Source of the DNA: Flavobacterium sp. LC2016-13
GTDB taxonomy: Bacteria > Bacteroidota > Bacteroidia > Flavobacteriales > Flavobacteriaceae
Length of the DNA: 64,000 nt
NCBI RefSeq assembly: GCF_009707955.1
Contig: NZ_WMDQ01000007.1
Coordinates: 1-64,000 of the forward strand
Direction of reading: 5' to 3'
Below are positions 54,574-62,354 of the stretch, in pieces. The notes under the pieces were generated by a model. It was not told the DNA's origin. It searched no databases and saw only the letters and a list, made by a program, of their open reading frames with translations. Position numbers and translations under genes: made by a program. Position 1 is the stretch's first letter. Each line of letters begins with the position of its first letter.

Positions 54574-56979
54574 ATGAAATCAAACGTCACGAAAACAGCT
54601 GCCATTTTACTATTCACCTCTTTCTGCATCAACATGTCGGCGCAATCCAGCAATGTTTTGTGGTACAATCAACCCGCAGATTTTTTTGAAGAAAGTTTAG
54701 TTTTAGGAAACGGAAAACTGGGCGCAACCGTTTTTGGCGGCGTAAATTCAGATAAAATTTATCTCAACGATGCCACACTTTGGTCAGGTGAACCCGTAAA
54801 CGCTAATATGAATCCGGAAGCTTACAAAAACATTCCGGCAATTCGTGAAGCACTCCAAAACGAAAACTACAAACTAGCCGATGAATTAAACAAAAAAATT
54901 GAAGGCAAAAACTCCGAATCATTTGCGCCTTTGGGAACATTAGAAATCAATAATTCCGAAAAAGGAAAAGCAGTCAATTATTACAGAGAACTGAATATTT
55001 CGAATGCAGTATCAAAAGTGAGTTATGATATGGATGGCGTGAAATTTACGCGGGAATATTTTGTTTCGGCACCGGACCAAATCATGGTAATAAAATTGAC
55101 AAGCAGTAAAAAAGGAGGTTTAAATTTTGATGTTAATCTAAAGGGTTTATTAAATTCAAATGTTGAAGTAAGAAATAATATTCTGGTAATGAATGGTTTT
55201 GCTCCAATTCATGAAAATGCAGGATATACAGTTTTGCCAAAATACCTACAAGTAAAAGAAAGAGGAACAAGATTTACAACTTTAATCCAAATCAACAAAA
55301 CAGACGGACAAGTTACAAGTTCCAGATCTACTTTAACATTAAAAAACGCAACCGAAGCTTATGTCTATATATCTGTTGCCACAAGTTTTAATGGTTTTGA
55401 CAAAAATCCGGCAACAGAAGGATTAGATGACATATCAATTGCATTGCAAAACCTGAACAAAGCATTTGCAAAACCATTCGATAAATTAAAAGAAGCTCAC
55501 ATTGCCGATTATCAGAAATTCTACAATCGTGTTGATTTAAATTTAGGCAAAACAACTGCACCGGATTTAGCAACAGACGAACGTTTATTAAGATATTCAG
55601 ATGGAAAAGAAGATAAAAACCTTGAAATTCTCTATTTCAATTACGGACGATATTTGTTAATAAGCAGTTCAAGAACAATGGGTGTTCCGGCCAATTTACA
55701 AGGTATTTGGAATCCGCATTTAAATCCGCCGTGGAGCAGTAATTATACCATGAATATCAATCTGGAAGAAAATTACTGGCTGGCAGAAAACACCAATCTT
55801 TCAGAAATGCATTTGCCGCTTCTGAGCTTTATAAAAAACCTTTCCGTTACAGGAAAAACTACAGCGAAGACTTTTTATGGCGTAAAAGAAGGTTGGGCTG
55901 CAGCGCACAATTCAGACATTTGGGCAATGACCAATCCTGTTGGGCAATTTGGAAAAGAAGATCCGAGTTGGGCTTGCTGGCCAATTTCAGGTGCCTGGTT
56001 AAGTACGCATATTTGGGAACATTACATTTTTACCCAAGATAAAAATTACCTGAAAACAGAAGGATATCCAATTATGAAAGGCGCAGCGCAATTCTTTTTA
56101 GGCTGGATGATTTTGGATAAAAACGGAAATTTAATTACATCGCCATCTACTTCTCCTGAAAATAAATACATTGCGCCAGACGGTTTTATTGGTGCAACAA
56201 TGTACGGAGGAACAGCAGATTTAGCCATGATTAGAGAATGTTTCGATAAAACAATCAAGGCTTCAAAAGCGCTAAATACCGATGCTGATTTCAGAGCAAA
56301 ATTAGAAGCAGCACTTTCTAAATTTCATCCCTATCAAATTGGTAAAAAAGGAAACTTGCAGGAATGGTATTTCGACTGGAATGATGAAGACCCGAAACAC
56401 CGCCATCAATCACAATTATTCGGACTTTTTCCCGGCGATCATATTACTCCTGAAAAAACGCCGGATTTAGCCGAAGCCTCTAAAAAAACATTAGAAATAA
56501 AAGGCGATGAAACAACTGGTTGGTCAAAAGGATGGAGAATTAATCTTTGGGCAAGACTTTGGGACGGAAATCGTGCTTATAAAATGTACAGGGAATTGCT
56601 TCGTTATGTAGACCCGGATGGAAAGAAAACCGCAACGCCAAGAAGAGGAGGAGGAACTTATCCAAACTTATTCGATGCGCATCCGCCATTTCAAATTGAT
56701 GGAAATTTTGGAGGAGCCGCAGCCGTTGTCGAAATGCTGGTGCAATCAAATGAAAATGAAATTAGATTATTGCCAGCTTTACCGGACGCTTGGGAAACGG
56801 GTTCTGTAAAAGGAATCTGCGCCAGAGGCGGATTCGAAATTGCAATGGAATGGGATAATAAAACCTTAAAAAAAGTTACAATATCTTCTAAAATTGGAGG
56901 AAATACAATTTTAATAAGCGGAGACAAAAAGCAAAACATCACTTTAAAAAAGGGAGAAAAATCAGAAATAATCTGGTAA
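54574..56979 (+). CDS. Glycoside hydrolase family 95, probable alpha-L-fucosidase
   Basis: 801 residues, signal peptide ('AAILLFTSFCINMSAQ'). N-terminal beta domain ('ESLVLGNGKLGATVFGG', 'IYLNDATLWSGEP'), an (alpha/alpha)6 barrel with the Asn pair in 'NYTMNINLEENYW' (N394, N396), the probable acid E529 in 'STSPENKY' and D709 in 'IDGNFGGAAAV', then a C-terminal beta domain. GH95 enzymes cleave alpha-1,2-fucose or alpha-L-galactose. In this locus it should act on the fucosylated side chain of dicot xyloglucan. Last gene of the locus, followed by a terminator. Confidence 0.92.
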   Translation: MKSNVTKTAAILLFTSFCINMSAQSSNVLWYNQPADFFEESLVLGNGKLGATVFGGVNSDKIYLNDATLWSGEPVNANMNPEAYKNIPAIREALQNENYKLADELNKKIEGKNSESFAPLGTLEINNSEKGKAVNYYRELNISNAVSKVSYDMDGVKFTREYFVSAPDQIMVIKLTSSKKGGLNFDVNLKGLLNSNVEVRNNILVMNGFAPIHENAGYTVLPKYLQVKERGTRFTTLIQINKTDGQVTSSRSTLTLKNATEAYVYISVATSFNGFDKNPATEGLDDISIALQNLNKAFAKPFDKLKEAHIADYQKFYNRVDLNLGKTTAPDLATDERLLRYSDGKEDKNLEILYFNYGRYLLISSSRTMGVPANLQGIWNPHLNPPWSSNYTMNINLEENYWLAENTNLSEMHLPLLSFIKNLSVTGKTTAKTFYGVKEGWAAAHNSDIWAMTNPVGQFGKEDPSWACWPISGAWLSTHIWEHYIFTQDKNYLKTEGYPIMKGAAQFFLGWMILDKNGNLITSPSTSPENKYIAPDGFIGATMYGGTADLAMIRECFDKTIKASKALNTDADFRAKLEAALSKFHPYQIGKKGNLQEWYFDWNDEDPKHRHQSQLFGLFPGDHITPEKTPDLAEASKKTLEIKGDETTGWSKGWRINLWARLWDGNRAYKMYRELLRYVDPDGKKTATPRRGGGTYPNLFDAHPPFQIDGNFGGAAAVVEMLVQSNENEIRLLPALPDAWETGSVKGICARGGFEIAMEWDNKTLKKVTISSKIGGNTILISGDKKQNITLKKGEKSEIIW

Positions 56980-56983
56980 AAAA

Positions 56984-57020
56984 AGGGAAGACAGTTACAG
57001 AAACAGTCTTCCTTTTTTTT
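56984..57020 (+). terminator. Terminator of the xyloglucan locus
   Basis: Stem built on GGAAGAC / GTCTTCC with A tract before and eight T after, immediately following the GH95 stop. Confidence 0.75.
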
Positions 57021-57079
57021 AATCATAAAGTATTAAAATTCAATAAAATGGGTTATTAATAAAACAGTACCTTCTGTAA

Positions 57080-57108
57080 TTGTAATTCAATCTATTTTAA
57101 TAACTTTG
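57080..57108 (+). promoter_or_regulatory. Predicted promoter of the Panacea gene pair
   Basis: -33 TTG at 57080-57082 and -7 TAACTTTG at 57101-57108 with an 18-base spacer, an excellent match to the flavobacterial consensus, 20 bases before the ATG. Confidence 0.7.
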
Positions 57109-57127
57109 AAGAATAATATTCATAATT

Positions 57128-57592
57128 ATGGCTTACAATCCAACAACAGTTGCTAATTATTTCATTGATAAGTATTCTAAAACCGGAAACCTTACTCCAA
57201 TGAAAATAATAAAGCTTACTTATATTGCTTACGGCTGGTATTTAGCCTTAACCAATAAAAAAGACAGATTACTTGATGAAAATCCTATTGCATGGGATTT
57301 CGGGCCGGTTTTTCCATCTTTATATTATAGCATAAAGCAATATAAAAAAGAAAAGATAACGGAGAAAATTCCGAATGCTGTAAAAGATGAAAAAGTCACC
57401 AGCGATGACGGAAAATTTTTAGATAAAATATGGGAAGTTTACGGAAGATTTGACGGGATATATTTAAGCGCTTTAACACACAATGAAGGAACGCCGTGGA
57501 GGAAAGTATATCGCAAAGATTCTAATGCTGTTATTTCTGATGATGATATTTACGAACATTATAAAACGAAACTAAAACCAATTTCAGCTTAA
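57128..57592 (+). CDS. Panacea-domain (SocA/DUF4065-like) protein, possible antitoxin
   Basis: 154 residues. Conserved segments of the Panacea domain are present: 'MKIIKLTYIAYGWYLAL', 'IAWDFGPVFPSLYYSIKQY', 'YLSALTHNEGTPWRKVY' and a C-terminal 'ISDDDIYEHYKTK'. Panacea proteins are known antitoxins that neutralise diverse small toxins encoded beside them, including membrane-acting ones. The next gene begins one base after the stop and encodes a two-helix membrane protein, so the pair is a candidate toxin-antitoxin operon. Alternatively it may be a proteolysis adaptor like SocA. Confidence 0.8.
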   Translation: MAYNPTTVANYFIDKYSKTGNLTPMKIIKLTYIAYGWYLALTNKKDRLLDENPIAWDFGPVFPSLYYSIKQYKKEKITEKIPNAVKDEKVTSDDGKFLDKIWEVYGRFDGIYLSALTHNEGTPWRKVYRKDSNAVISDDDIYEHYKTKLKPISA

Positions 57593-57593
57593 T

Positions 57594-57959
57594 ATGTCGG
57601 CCCTAAACCTAAACCTTAACCGAATTTCTATTGAAAATAATTCTTCATTAACCCCTGAAGACATTAGCAGCGCGCGCTTGCAAAATCAAATACTTGAAGA
57701 CAGGCTGGGAAGTGCTAAAGTGGGCAGGTTTTTAGAAGATACCAAATTAAGAAGGCATTTGACCTATATTTTTGCAGCTATTATTTTTCTTTGGTTAGCA
57801 GCTGTAGTATCTATTTTATATTTTAACGGCAGTGTATTGCACTTAAATCTTTCAGAAAACGTATTAATTACATTATTGACGACTTCATCTGTAAATGTAA
57901 TAGGCATGATGCTTATTATTCTGAAAAATTTATTTCCGGTACATAAAGACGAGGAATAG
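57594..57959 (+). CDS. Two-helix membrane protein coupled to the Panacea gene, candidate toxin
   Basis: 121 residues: a soluble, slightly charged N-terminal part (1-52), helix 1 at about 56-77 ('YIFAAIIFLWLAAVVSILYF'), helix 2 at about 90-112 ('LITLLTTSSVNVIGMMLIIL') and a short acidic tail 'HKDEE'. It starts one base after the stop of the Panacea gene, so translation is coupled. No enzyme motif was seen. A membrane-disrupting or pore-forming effector held in check by the Panacea protein is plausible but unproven. The stop lies 5 bases from that of the convergent cvpA-like gene. Confidence 0.7.
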   Translation: MSALNLNLNRISIENNSSLTPEDISSARLQNQILEDRLGSAKVGRFLEDTKLRRHLTYIFAAIIFLWLAAVVSILYFNGSVLHLNLSENVLITLLTTSSVNVIGMMLIILKNLFPVHKDEE

Positions 57960-57964
57960 TAATT

Positions 57965-58519
57965 TTAAAGCTCTTCTTCTTTTTTATTTTCACTGGTTTC
58001 TTCAGAATCTTTCTTGTGGTTTTCCTTAAAAGTTTCATACCATCCTTCAATCGAAGGATAAACAAAAGCAGCTACTTTTTTAATCGGATTATAGAAAATA
58101 GATTCGTCCAGAGTTTCTTTTTTGGCAAAAGTATTATCAAAGTTTATTTTCTCAAAAAGGGCAATAATAATACTTAAAATTAAGATCGTTTTCAGAATTC
58201 TAAAAAATCCTCCGCCCAGTTTATTAAGCCATCCCAACTGAGCAAAATCAGCAATTCCCGTTAAAAGTTTAGCCAATAAATAAACGCCGATAACGACCAA
58301 TATAAAAGTCAGGAAAAAAGCAGTAACCTGAATCGTATTTGGATTCCAGGAAACATGTTTCATGATGACTTCTTTCATAAAAGAAGAGAATTTAATCGCT
58401 AGATAAATTCCCAACAGCAAAGAAATAAAAGAAGCAATTTCTACAAAAAGGCCGTTTTTTATCCCTTTGTATAAGCTGTAAAGTAAAAGCGCCCCCAAAA
58501 TCATATCTAAAAAACTCAT
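57965..58519 (-). CDS. CvpA family membrane protein
   Basis: 184 residues from the ATG giving MSFLDMILGALLLYSLYKG, the normal opening of CvpA-like proteins. Four hydrophobic segments follow ('LFVEIASFISLLLGIYLAI', 'TAFFLTFILVVIGVYLLA', 'GFFRILKTILILSIIIALF'), and a charged C-terminal tail rich in Lys and Glu. CvpA proteins support envelope homeostasis. A longer frame starts at TTG 58546, but that codon lies in the predicted -7 motif and was rejected. Confidence 0.85.
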   Translation of the reverse strand: MSFLDMILGALLLYSLYKGIKNGLFVEIASFISLLLGIYLAIKFSSFMKEVIMKHVSWNPNTIQVTAFFLTFILVVIGVYLLAKLLTGIADFAQLGWLNKLGGGFFRILKTILILSIIIALFEKINFDNTFAKKETLDESIFYNPIKKVAAFVYPSIEGWYETFKENHKKDSEETSENKKEEEL

Positions 58520-58543
58520 ATTCTGCCTTGTTTTATTGAGTCG

Positions 58544-58551
58544 CAAATATA
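58544..58551 (-). promoter_or_regulatory. Predicted -7 promoter motif for the cvpA-like gene
   Basis: TATATTTG on the minus strand, 25 bases before the ATG at 58519. It decides between the two possible starts. Confidence 0.6.
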
Positions 58552-58690
58552 AAAGAAATATCTGCTTTTTAAGGTGCAGAGATTCATAGATGCAAAGGTT
58601 CAGAGGCTTTTTTTTAAATAATCCTTTTTATAAAGTTAAATCTATGTTTCTATGTGTTTAATTTTTTAAGGTCTTTGGATTTGAAGTCCG

Positions 58691-58698
58691 TATCTTTG
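58691..58698 (+). promoter_or_regulatory. Predicted -7 promoter motif for the 118-residue gene
   Basis: TATCTTTG fits TAnnTTTG. The leader of about 95 bases holds an inverted repeat of AATCTAAAAT-type units that could form a hairpin. Confidence 0.5.
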
Positions 58699-58796
58699 CA
58701 AAATCAAATTTTAGAATTCAGATTGCAGATTTTAGATTTAAAGTATCCAAAAATCAGCAATCAACAATCTAAAATCAACAATCTAAAATAACATTA

Positions 58797-59153
58797 ATGT
58801 CCAGAGATACACAATTAAAAGAGCGTTGGGAAAAGCTCGTCGATATACTTTCAAATCAATTTTCGCAAGGCGAAGACTTAGATCTGGATGCCATAATTTA
58901 CCTAATTGGAGTTCAGGAACTCGGGAAACTGCATCGCGAATTCAAAAAAGACGAAAAATTAAACTTAATGCACATTGCCATTTGCCGATTATTGGAACCT
59001 TACGGATTCTATGAATTCGAATATTTTGATGAAGATGGCTGGCCGCATTACAAAGTAAAAGAAGAATTGCCGTCACTAAAAGCAGGTGAACAATCGGTTT
59101 TGATGAAAGAAGCCATTGTAAATTATTTTTTAGAAAGAAAACTTATAGAGTAG
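58797..59153 (+). CDS. Conserved hypothetical protein
   Basis: 118 residues, soluble, acidic and without signal peptide. Visible segments: 'LKERWEKLVDILSNQFSQG', 'LDLDAIIYLIGVQELG', 'LEPYGFYEFEYFDEDGWPHY' and 'MKEAIVNYFLERK'. No known domain was recognised. It lies upstream of pheS on the same strand, but a separate -7 motif for pheS and a 109-base gap suggest separate transcripts. Confidence 0.75.
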   Translation: MSRDTQLKERWEKLVDILSNQFSQGEDLDLDAIIYLIGVQELGKLHREFKKDEKLNLMHIAICRLLEPYGFYEFEYFDEDGWPHYKVKEELPSLKAGEQSVLMKEAIVNYFLERKLIE

Positions 59154-59232
59154 TTTTAGTCTCAGTCTCAGTTTTTAGTTAAGTATATTCTGAAAACTGC
59201 GACTGCGACTGTACACTTTAAACTAAAAACAC

Positions 59233-59240
59233 TAAATTTG
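59233..59240 (+). promoter_or_regulatory. Predicted -7 promoter motif for pheS
   Basis: TAAATTTG fits TAnnTTTG, 22 bases before the pheS ATG. Confidence 0.55.
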
Positions 59241-59262
59241 TATTCTCAATTATTGAAGGAAA

Positions 59263-60282
59263 ATGATAGACAAGATAAAACAACATATAGAGGAAGCGAA
59301 AGCCTTTAATGATAAAAATAAAGCATCTTTAGAGCAATTCCGTGTAAAATATCTAGGTAGTAAAGGTTTGGTAAAAGAACTTTTTACAGAGTTCAAAAAT
59401 ATTCCGAACGACCAGAAAAAAGACTTTGGACAAGTAATGAATACTTTAAAAGCTGTTGCTGAAGAAAAAGTAAGAGCGATTCAGGAAGAACTTGAAAGTA
59501 AAGAAGAAGTAAAAGGAGTTTTTGGTGATTTATCAAGATCTTCAGAACCTGTAATTATTGGTTCTCGTCATCCTATTTCTATCGTAAAAAATCAGATTAT
59601 AGATATTTTTGCCAACATCGGATTCAATGTTTCTGAAGGACCCGAAATCGAAGACGACTGGCATAACTTTACCGCATTGAATTTACCAGAATATCATCCG
59701 GCTAGAGATATGCAGGATACATTTTTCATTCAGACAAATCCTGACGTGTTGTTGCGTACGCATACATCATCTGTTCAGGTGCGTTATATGGAAAATCACA
59801 AACCGCCAATTCGTACTATTTCTCCGGGACGTGTATTTCGTAACGAAGCTATTTCGTCTCGTTCGCACTGTATTTTCCATCAGGTTGAAGGATTGTATAT
59901 CGACAAAAACGTTTCGTTTGCAGATTTGAAACAAACATTACTTTATTTTACAAAAGAAATGTTCGGAAAATCGAAGATTCGTTTACGTCCGTCATACTTT
60001 CCGTTTACAGAACCAAGTGCCGAAATTGATATTTATTGGGGACTAAAAACAGAAACTGATTACCGTATTACAAAAGGAACAGGTTGGTTAGAAATTGGAG
60101 GTTGCGGAATGGTTGATCCGAATGTTCTTAAAAATTGCGATATCAATCCTGATGAATACAATGGTTTTGCTTTCGGAATGGGAGTAGAACGTATTGCGAT
60201 GTTATTATACCAAATTGGTGATATCCGTATGTTTTACGAAAACGACGTTCGCTTCTTAGAGCAATTCAAAGCAAATATATAA
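59263..60282 (+). CDS. pheS: Phenylalanyl-tRNA synthetase alpha subunit
   Basis: 339 residues. The catalytic subunit of the alpha2-beta2 enzyme that charges tRNA-Phe. An N-terminal coiled coil ('IEEAKAFNDKNKASLEQFRV', 'YLGSKGLVKELF') precedes the class II core: 'HPISIVKNQIIDIFANIGF', 'PEYHPARDMQDTFFI', 'LLRTHTSSVQVRYM', 'PGRVFRNEAISSRSHCIFH', 'WLEIGGCGMVDPNVL' and 'GFAFGMGVERIAML'. pheT is not next to it in this window, so the two subunits are encoded apart. Confidence 0.97.
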   Translation: MIDKIKQHIEEAKAFNDKNKASLEQFRVKYLGSKGLVKELFTEFKNIPNDQKKDFGQVMNTLKAVAEEKVRAIQEELESKEEVKGVFGDLSRSSEPVIIGSRHPISIVKNQIIDIFANIGFNVSEGPEIEDDWHNFTALNLPEYHPARDMQDTFFIQTNPDVLLRTHTSSVQVRYMENHKPPIRTISPGRVFRNEAISSRSHCIFHQVEGLYIDKNVSFADLKQTLLYFTKEMFGKSKIRLRPSYFPFTEPSAEIDIYWGLKTETDYRITKGTGWLEIGGCGMVDPNVLKNCDINPDEYNGFAFGMGVERIAMLLYQIGDIRMFYENDVRFLEQFKANI

Positions 60283-60292
60283 TTTAAGTCTA

Positions 60293-60359
60293 AAAGTCAT
60301 AAAGTCGAAAGTCGAAAGTCTCATAGTAATGACTTTATGACTTTCGACTTTATGACTTT
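60293..60359. repeat. Long perfect inverted repeat built from AGTC units
   Basis: 21-bp perfect arms (60293-60313 with 60339-60359). The left arm is a tandem of AAAGTC(A/G)-type units (AAAGTCATAAAGTCG...). It fills the gap after pheS and probably acts as its terminator. Confidence 0.8.
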
Positions 60360-60382
60360 CGATTTTTAAACTTTTGACACAT

Positions 60383-60790
60383 ATGAAAGCAGATATAAAA
60401 ATCCCCGAAGTAGAAAACGTATTTCTTGCCGCTGTTCAGGAATGGAGCGACGATTTTATGGAAAAAGTATGGTACGCTTATCTTGTAAACGATAGCGACT
60501 TTAATTTAGACAGCGTTATGGTCGTTTCAAAAGCATTTGGAACTATAGATGGCGAAATGAAAAAAACATCTGTTTTACGCCACGCTTTTGTTGAAGTTCC
60601 GGCCGTTTCGGTAGTAAAAATCGAAATGATCGAAAAAAGCCTTTTGGTTTTAAACAACGAATTCATGGTAACGTTTTTCATCGGAAATACTTTGTACGAC
60701 AAGAAATTCATCTTCAAATCAAACTTAATCAACGAAAAAAATACGGAAGAAGTGCCGATTTTATTTGTTGAAGGAGTGATGGTGAAGTAA
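60383..60790 (+). CDS. Conserved hypothetical protein
   Basis: 135 residues from ATG (MKADIKIPEVENVF). Soluble, probably beta-rich: 'VENVFLAAVQEWSDDFMEKVWYAYL', 'LDSVMVVSKAFGTIDG', 'KKTSVLRHAFVEVPAVS', 'FIFKSNLINEKNTEEVPILF'. Neither signal peptide nor catalytic motif was seen. It follows pheS after an inverted repeat, a neighbourhood I recall from other Bacteroidota, but the function is unknown. A TTG three codons upstream is a less likely start. Confidence 0.75.
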   Translation: MKADIKIPEVENVFLAAVQEWSDDFMEKVWYAYLVNDSDFNLDSVMVVSKAFGTIDGEMKKTSVLRHAFVEVPAVSVVKIEMIEKSLLVLNNEFMVTFFIGNTLYDKKFIFKSNLINEKNTEEVPILFVEGVMVK

Positions 60791-60796
60791 GAGTTA

Positions 60797-60943
60797 AGAA
60801 GCAAGAGAATAGAAGCAAGAAAATAGACTTTCTTTCTCATGCATGAACATAAAAAAGAGTCAAGACGAAATTTAATTAGTCTTGACTCTTTTTTATTCTC
60901 AAAGTATAGAAATCTATTTTCTTGCTTCTATTCTCTTGCCTCT
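60797..60943. terminator. Nested inverted repeats with a bidirectional terminator at the centre
   Basis: Outer 31-bp arms (60797-60827 with 60913-60943, one mismatch), made of AAGCAAGA(G/A)AATAG-like units, enclose a perfect 16-bp terminator stem (60851-60866 with 60879-60894, core AGAGTCAAGAC). It lies between convergent genes ending at 60790 (+) and 60951 (-). Confidence 0.85.
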
Positions 60944-60950
60944 AAAAAAC

Positions 60951-61946
60951 TTAATCCAAAGACTCCGTTAATTTCTTAAATACAGACTTAGCATCTTTTC
61001 CTTCATATAAAATACTATAAACGGCATCGATAATAGGCGTTTTGGCTCCGTAACCCTGATTTAGTTTGTAGGCACTTTTTGTTGCGTAATAACCTTCGGC
61101 AACCATGCTCATTTCCATCATGGCGCTTTTTACCGTGTAACCTTTTCCAATCATGTTTCCGAACATTCTGTTTCTTGAGAATACGGAATATCCTGTAACT
61201 AATAAATCGCCCAAATAAGCGGAATCATTAATGTTACGTTTCATTTTATGCACTTTTCTGATGAATTTTTTCATCTCACGAATTCCGTTACTCATCATAA
61301 CCGACTGGAAGTTATCACCATAACCTAAACCATGCGCGATTCCGGCAGCAATAGCATAAATGTTTTTAAGCATCGCTGCATATTCAGTACCAATAATATC
61401 ATCTGAAATTTTTGCTTTGATATAATTTCCTGAAAGCGATTTTGCTACGTTTTTCGCTTTATCCGGATCACCACAAGCGATTGTTAAATACGAAAGTCTT
61501 TCTAAAGCCACTTCTTCAGCGTGACAAGGACCTGTAATAACACCAATATTGTAATATGGAATATCGTATTGAATATGGAAATGTTCTCCAACAATTAAAC
61601 TTGTTTCAGGAACAATTCCTTTAATAGCCGAAAAGATAATTTTATCTGCTAGGGAAACCGTCAGATTTTTTAATTCAGCATCTAAAAAAGCAGATGGAAT
61701 AGCAAAAATCACATAATCTGCAAATTCAACGGCTTCGTTTATATTGTTGGTTAATCTAAGTTTATTGGTGTCAAATTCGACTGAACTTAAATAATTTGGA
61801 TTGTGTTTGTATTTTTGAATGTGCTCTATCGCAGCATCATTACGCATGTACCAAGCTATTTCTGAAAGATTCACGCATAACATCTTTGCAATTGCCGTCG
61901 CCCAGCTTCCTCCTCCAATTACTGCAAACTTTAATTTTTCGCTCAT
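60951..61946 (-). CDS. gpsA: NAD(P)H-dependent glycerol-3-phosphate dehydrogenase
   Basis: 331 residues. It reduces dihydroxyacetone phosphate to sn-glycerol-3-phosphate for phospholipid synthesis. The Rossmann motif 'FAVIGGGSWATAIAKML' opens the protein; 'VIFAIPSAF', 'KGIVPE', 'GPCHAEEVAL', the catalytic Lys in 'TEYAAMLKNIYAIAAG' and 'GYGDNFQSVMMSNGIREM' match the family. A strong -7 motif lies 18 bases upstream. Confidence 0.96.
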   Translation of the reverse strand: MSEKLKFAVIGGGSWATAIAKMLCVNLSEIAWYMRNDAAIEHIQKYKHNPNYLSSVEFDTNKLRLTNNINEAVEFADYVIFAIPSAFLDAELKNLTVSLADKIIFSAIKGIVPETSLIVGEHFHIQYDIPYYNIGVITGPCHAEEVALERLSYLTIACGDPDKAKNVAKSLSGNYIKAKISDDIIGTEYAAMLKNIYAIAAGIAHGLGYGDNFQSVMMSNGIREMKKFIRKVHKMKRNINDSAYLGDLLVTGYSVFSRNRMFGNMIGKGYTVKSAMMEMSMVAEGYYATKSAYKLNQGYGAKTPIIDAVYSILYEGKDAKSVFKKLTESLD

Positions 61947-62354
61947 TATTTTAATAATTTAAAGCAAAAGTACTTAATAATGTAGTAATAATACAAAATC
62001 TGATTTAAGAAATTTAAAAATCACCTCTATAAACAATGGTTTTCAGGTAGTTCTAAAAAATAATCAAATTATTTTCTGCTTTATACAATAATAATACGAT
62101 TGCTACGTTGTAACTACTTATAAATTAGAATTTTAATGAGTTTATCAAAAATTGAGTTAGTTAGTTTTGTTTTAGTATTTTAAAAAGGCGTTCCTAAACT
62201 TGTTAAGAACGCCTTTTTTTGTTTGCAGTTTACAGTCGCAGTTTTACAACTTGAACTGTGATTGAATACTACACTTCTAAAATTCTATCCCATTTAAATA
62301 TAACCGCGGTTTCAACCGTGGGAAACGAATCAGGATAATTTATTTCAATACTAT
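61947..62354. other. 408-base gap: promoter, terminator and a small palindrome
   Basis: It contains the gpsA promoter (61965-61972) and a hairpin with T/A tracts at 62182-62216 (stem AAAAAGGCGTTC / GAACGCCTTTTT plus inner pairs). A further hairpin lies near 62304 (ACCGCGGTT / AACCGTGG). The 62182 hairpin is far (about 140 bases) from the yqhD stop, so it might end a small plus-strand RNA from 62000-62180, but no promoter motif was found to support one. Confidence 0.5.
61965..61972 (-). promoter_or_regulatory. Predicted -7 promoter motif for gpsA
   Basis: TACTTTTG on the minus strand fits TAnnTTTG, 18 bases before the ATG. Confidence 0.6.

Noticed and set aside
58520..58546. N-terminal extension of the CvpA-like protein starting at TTG 58546
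   Set aside because: The codon overlaps the -7 motif TATATTTG, and the family starts at MSFLDMILG.
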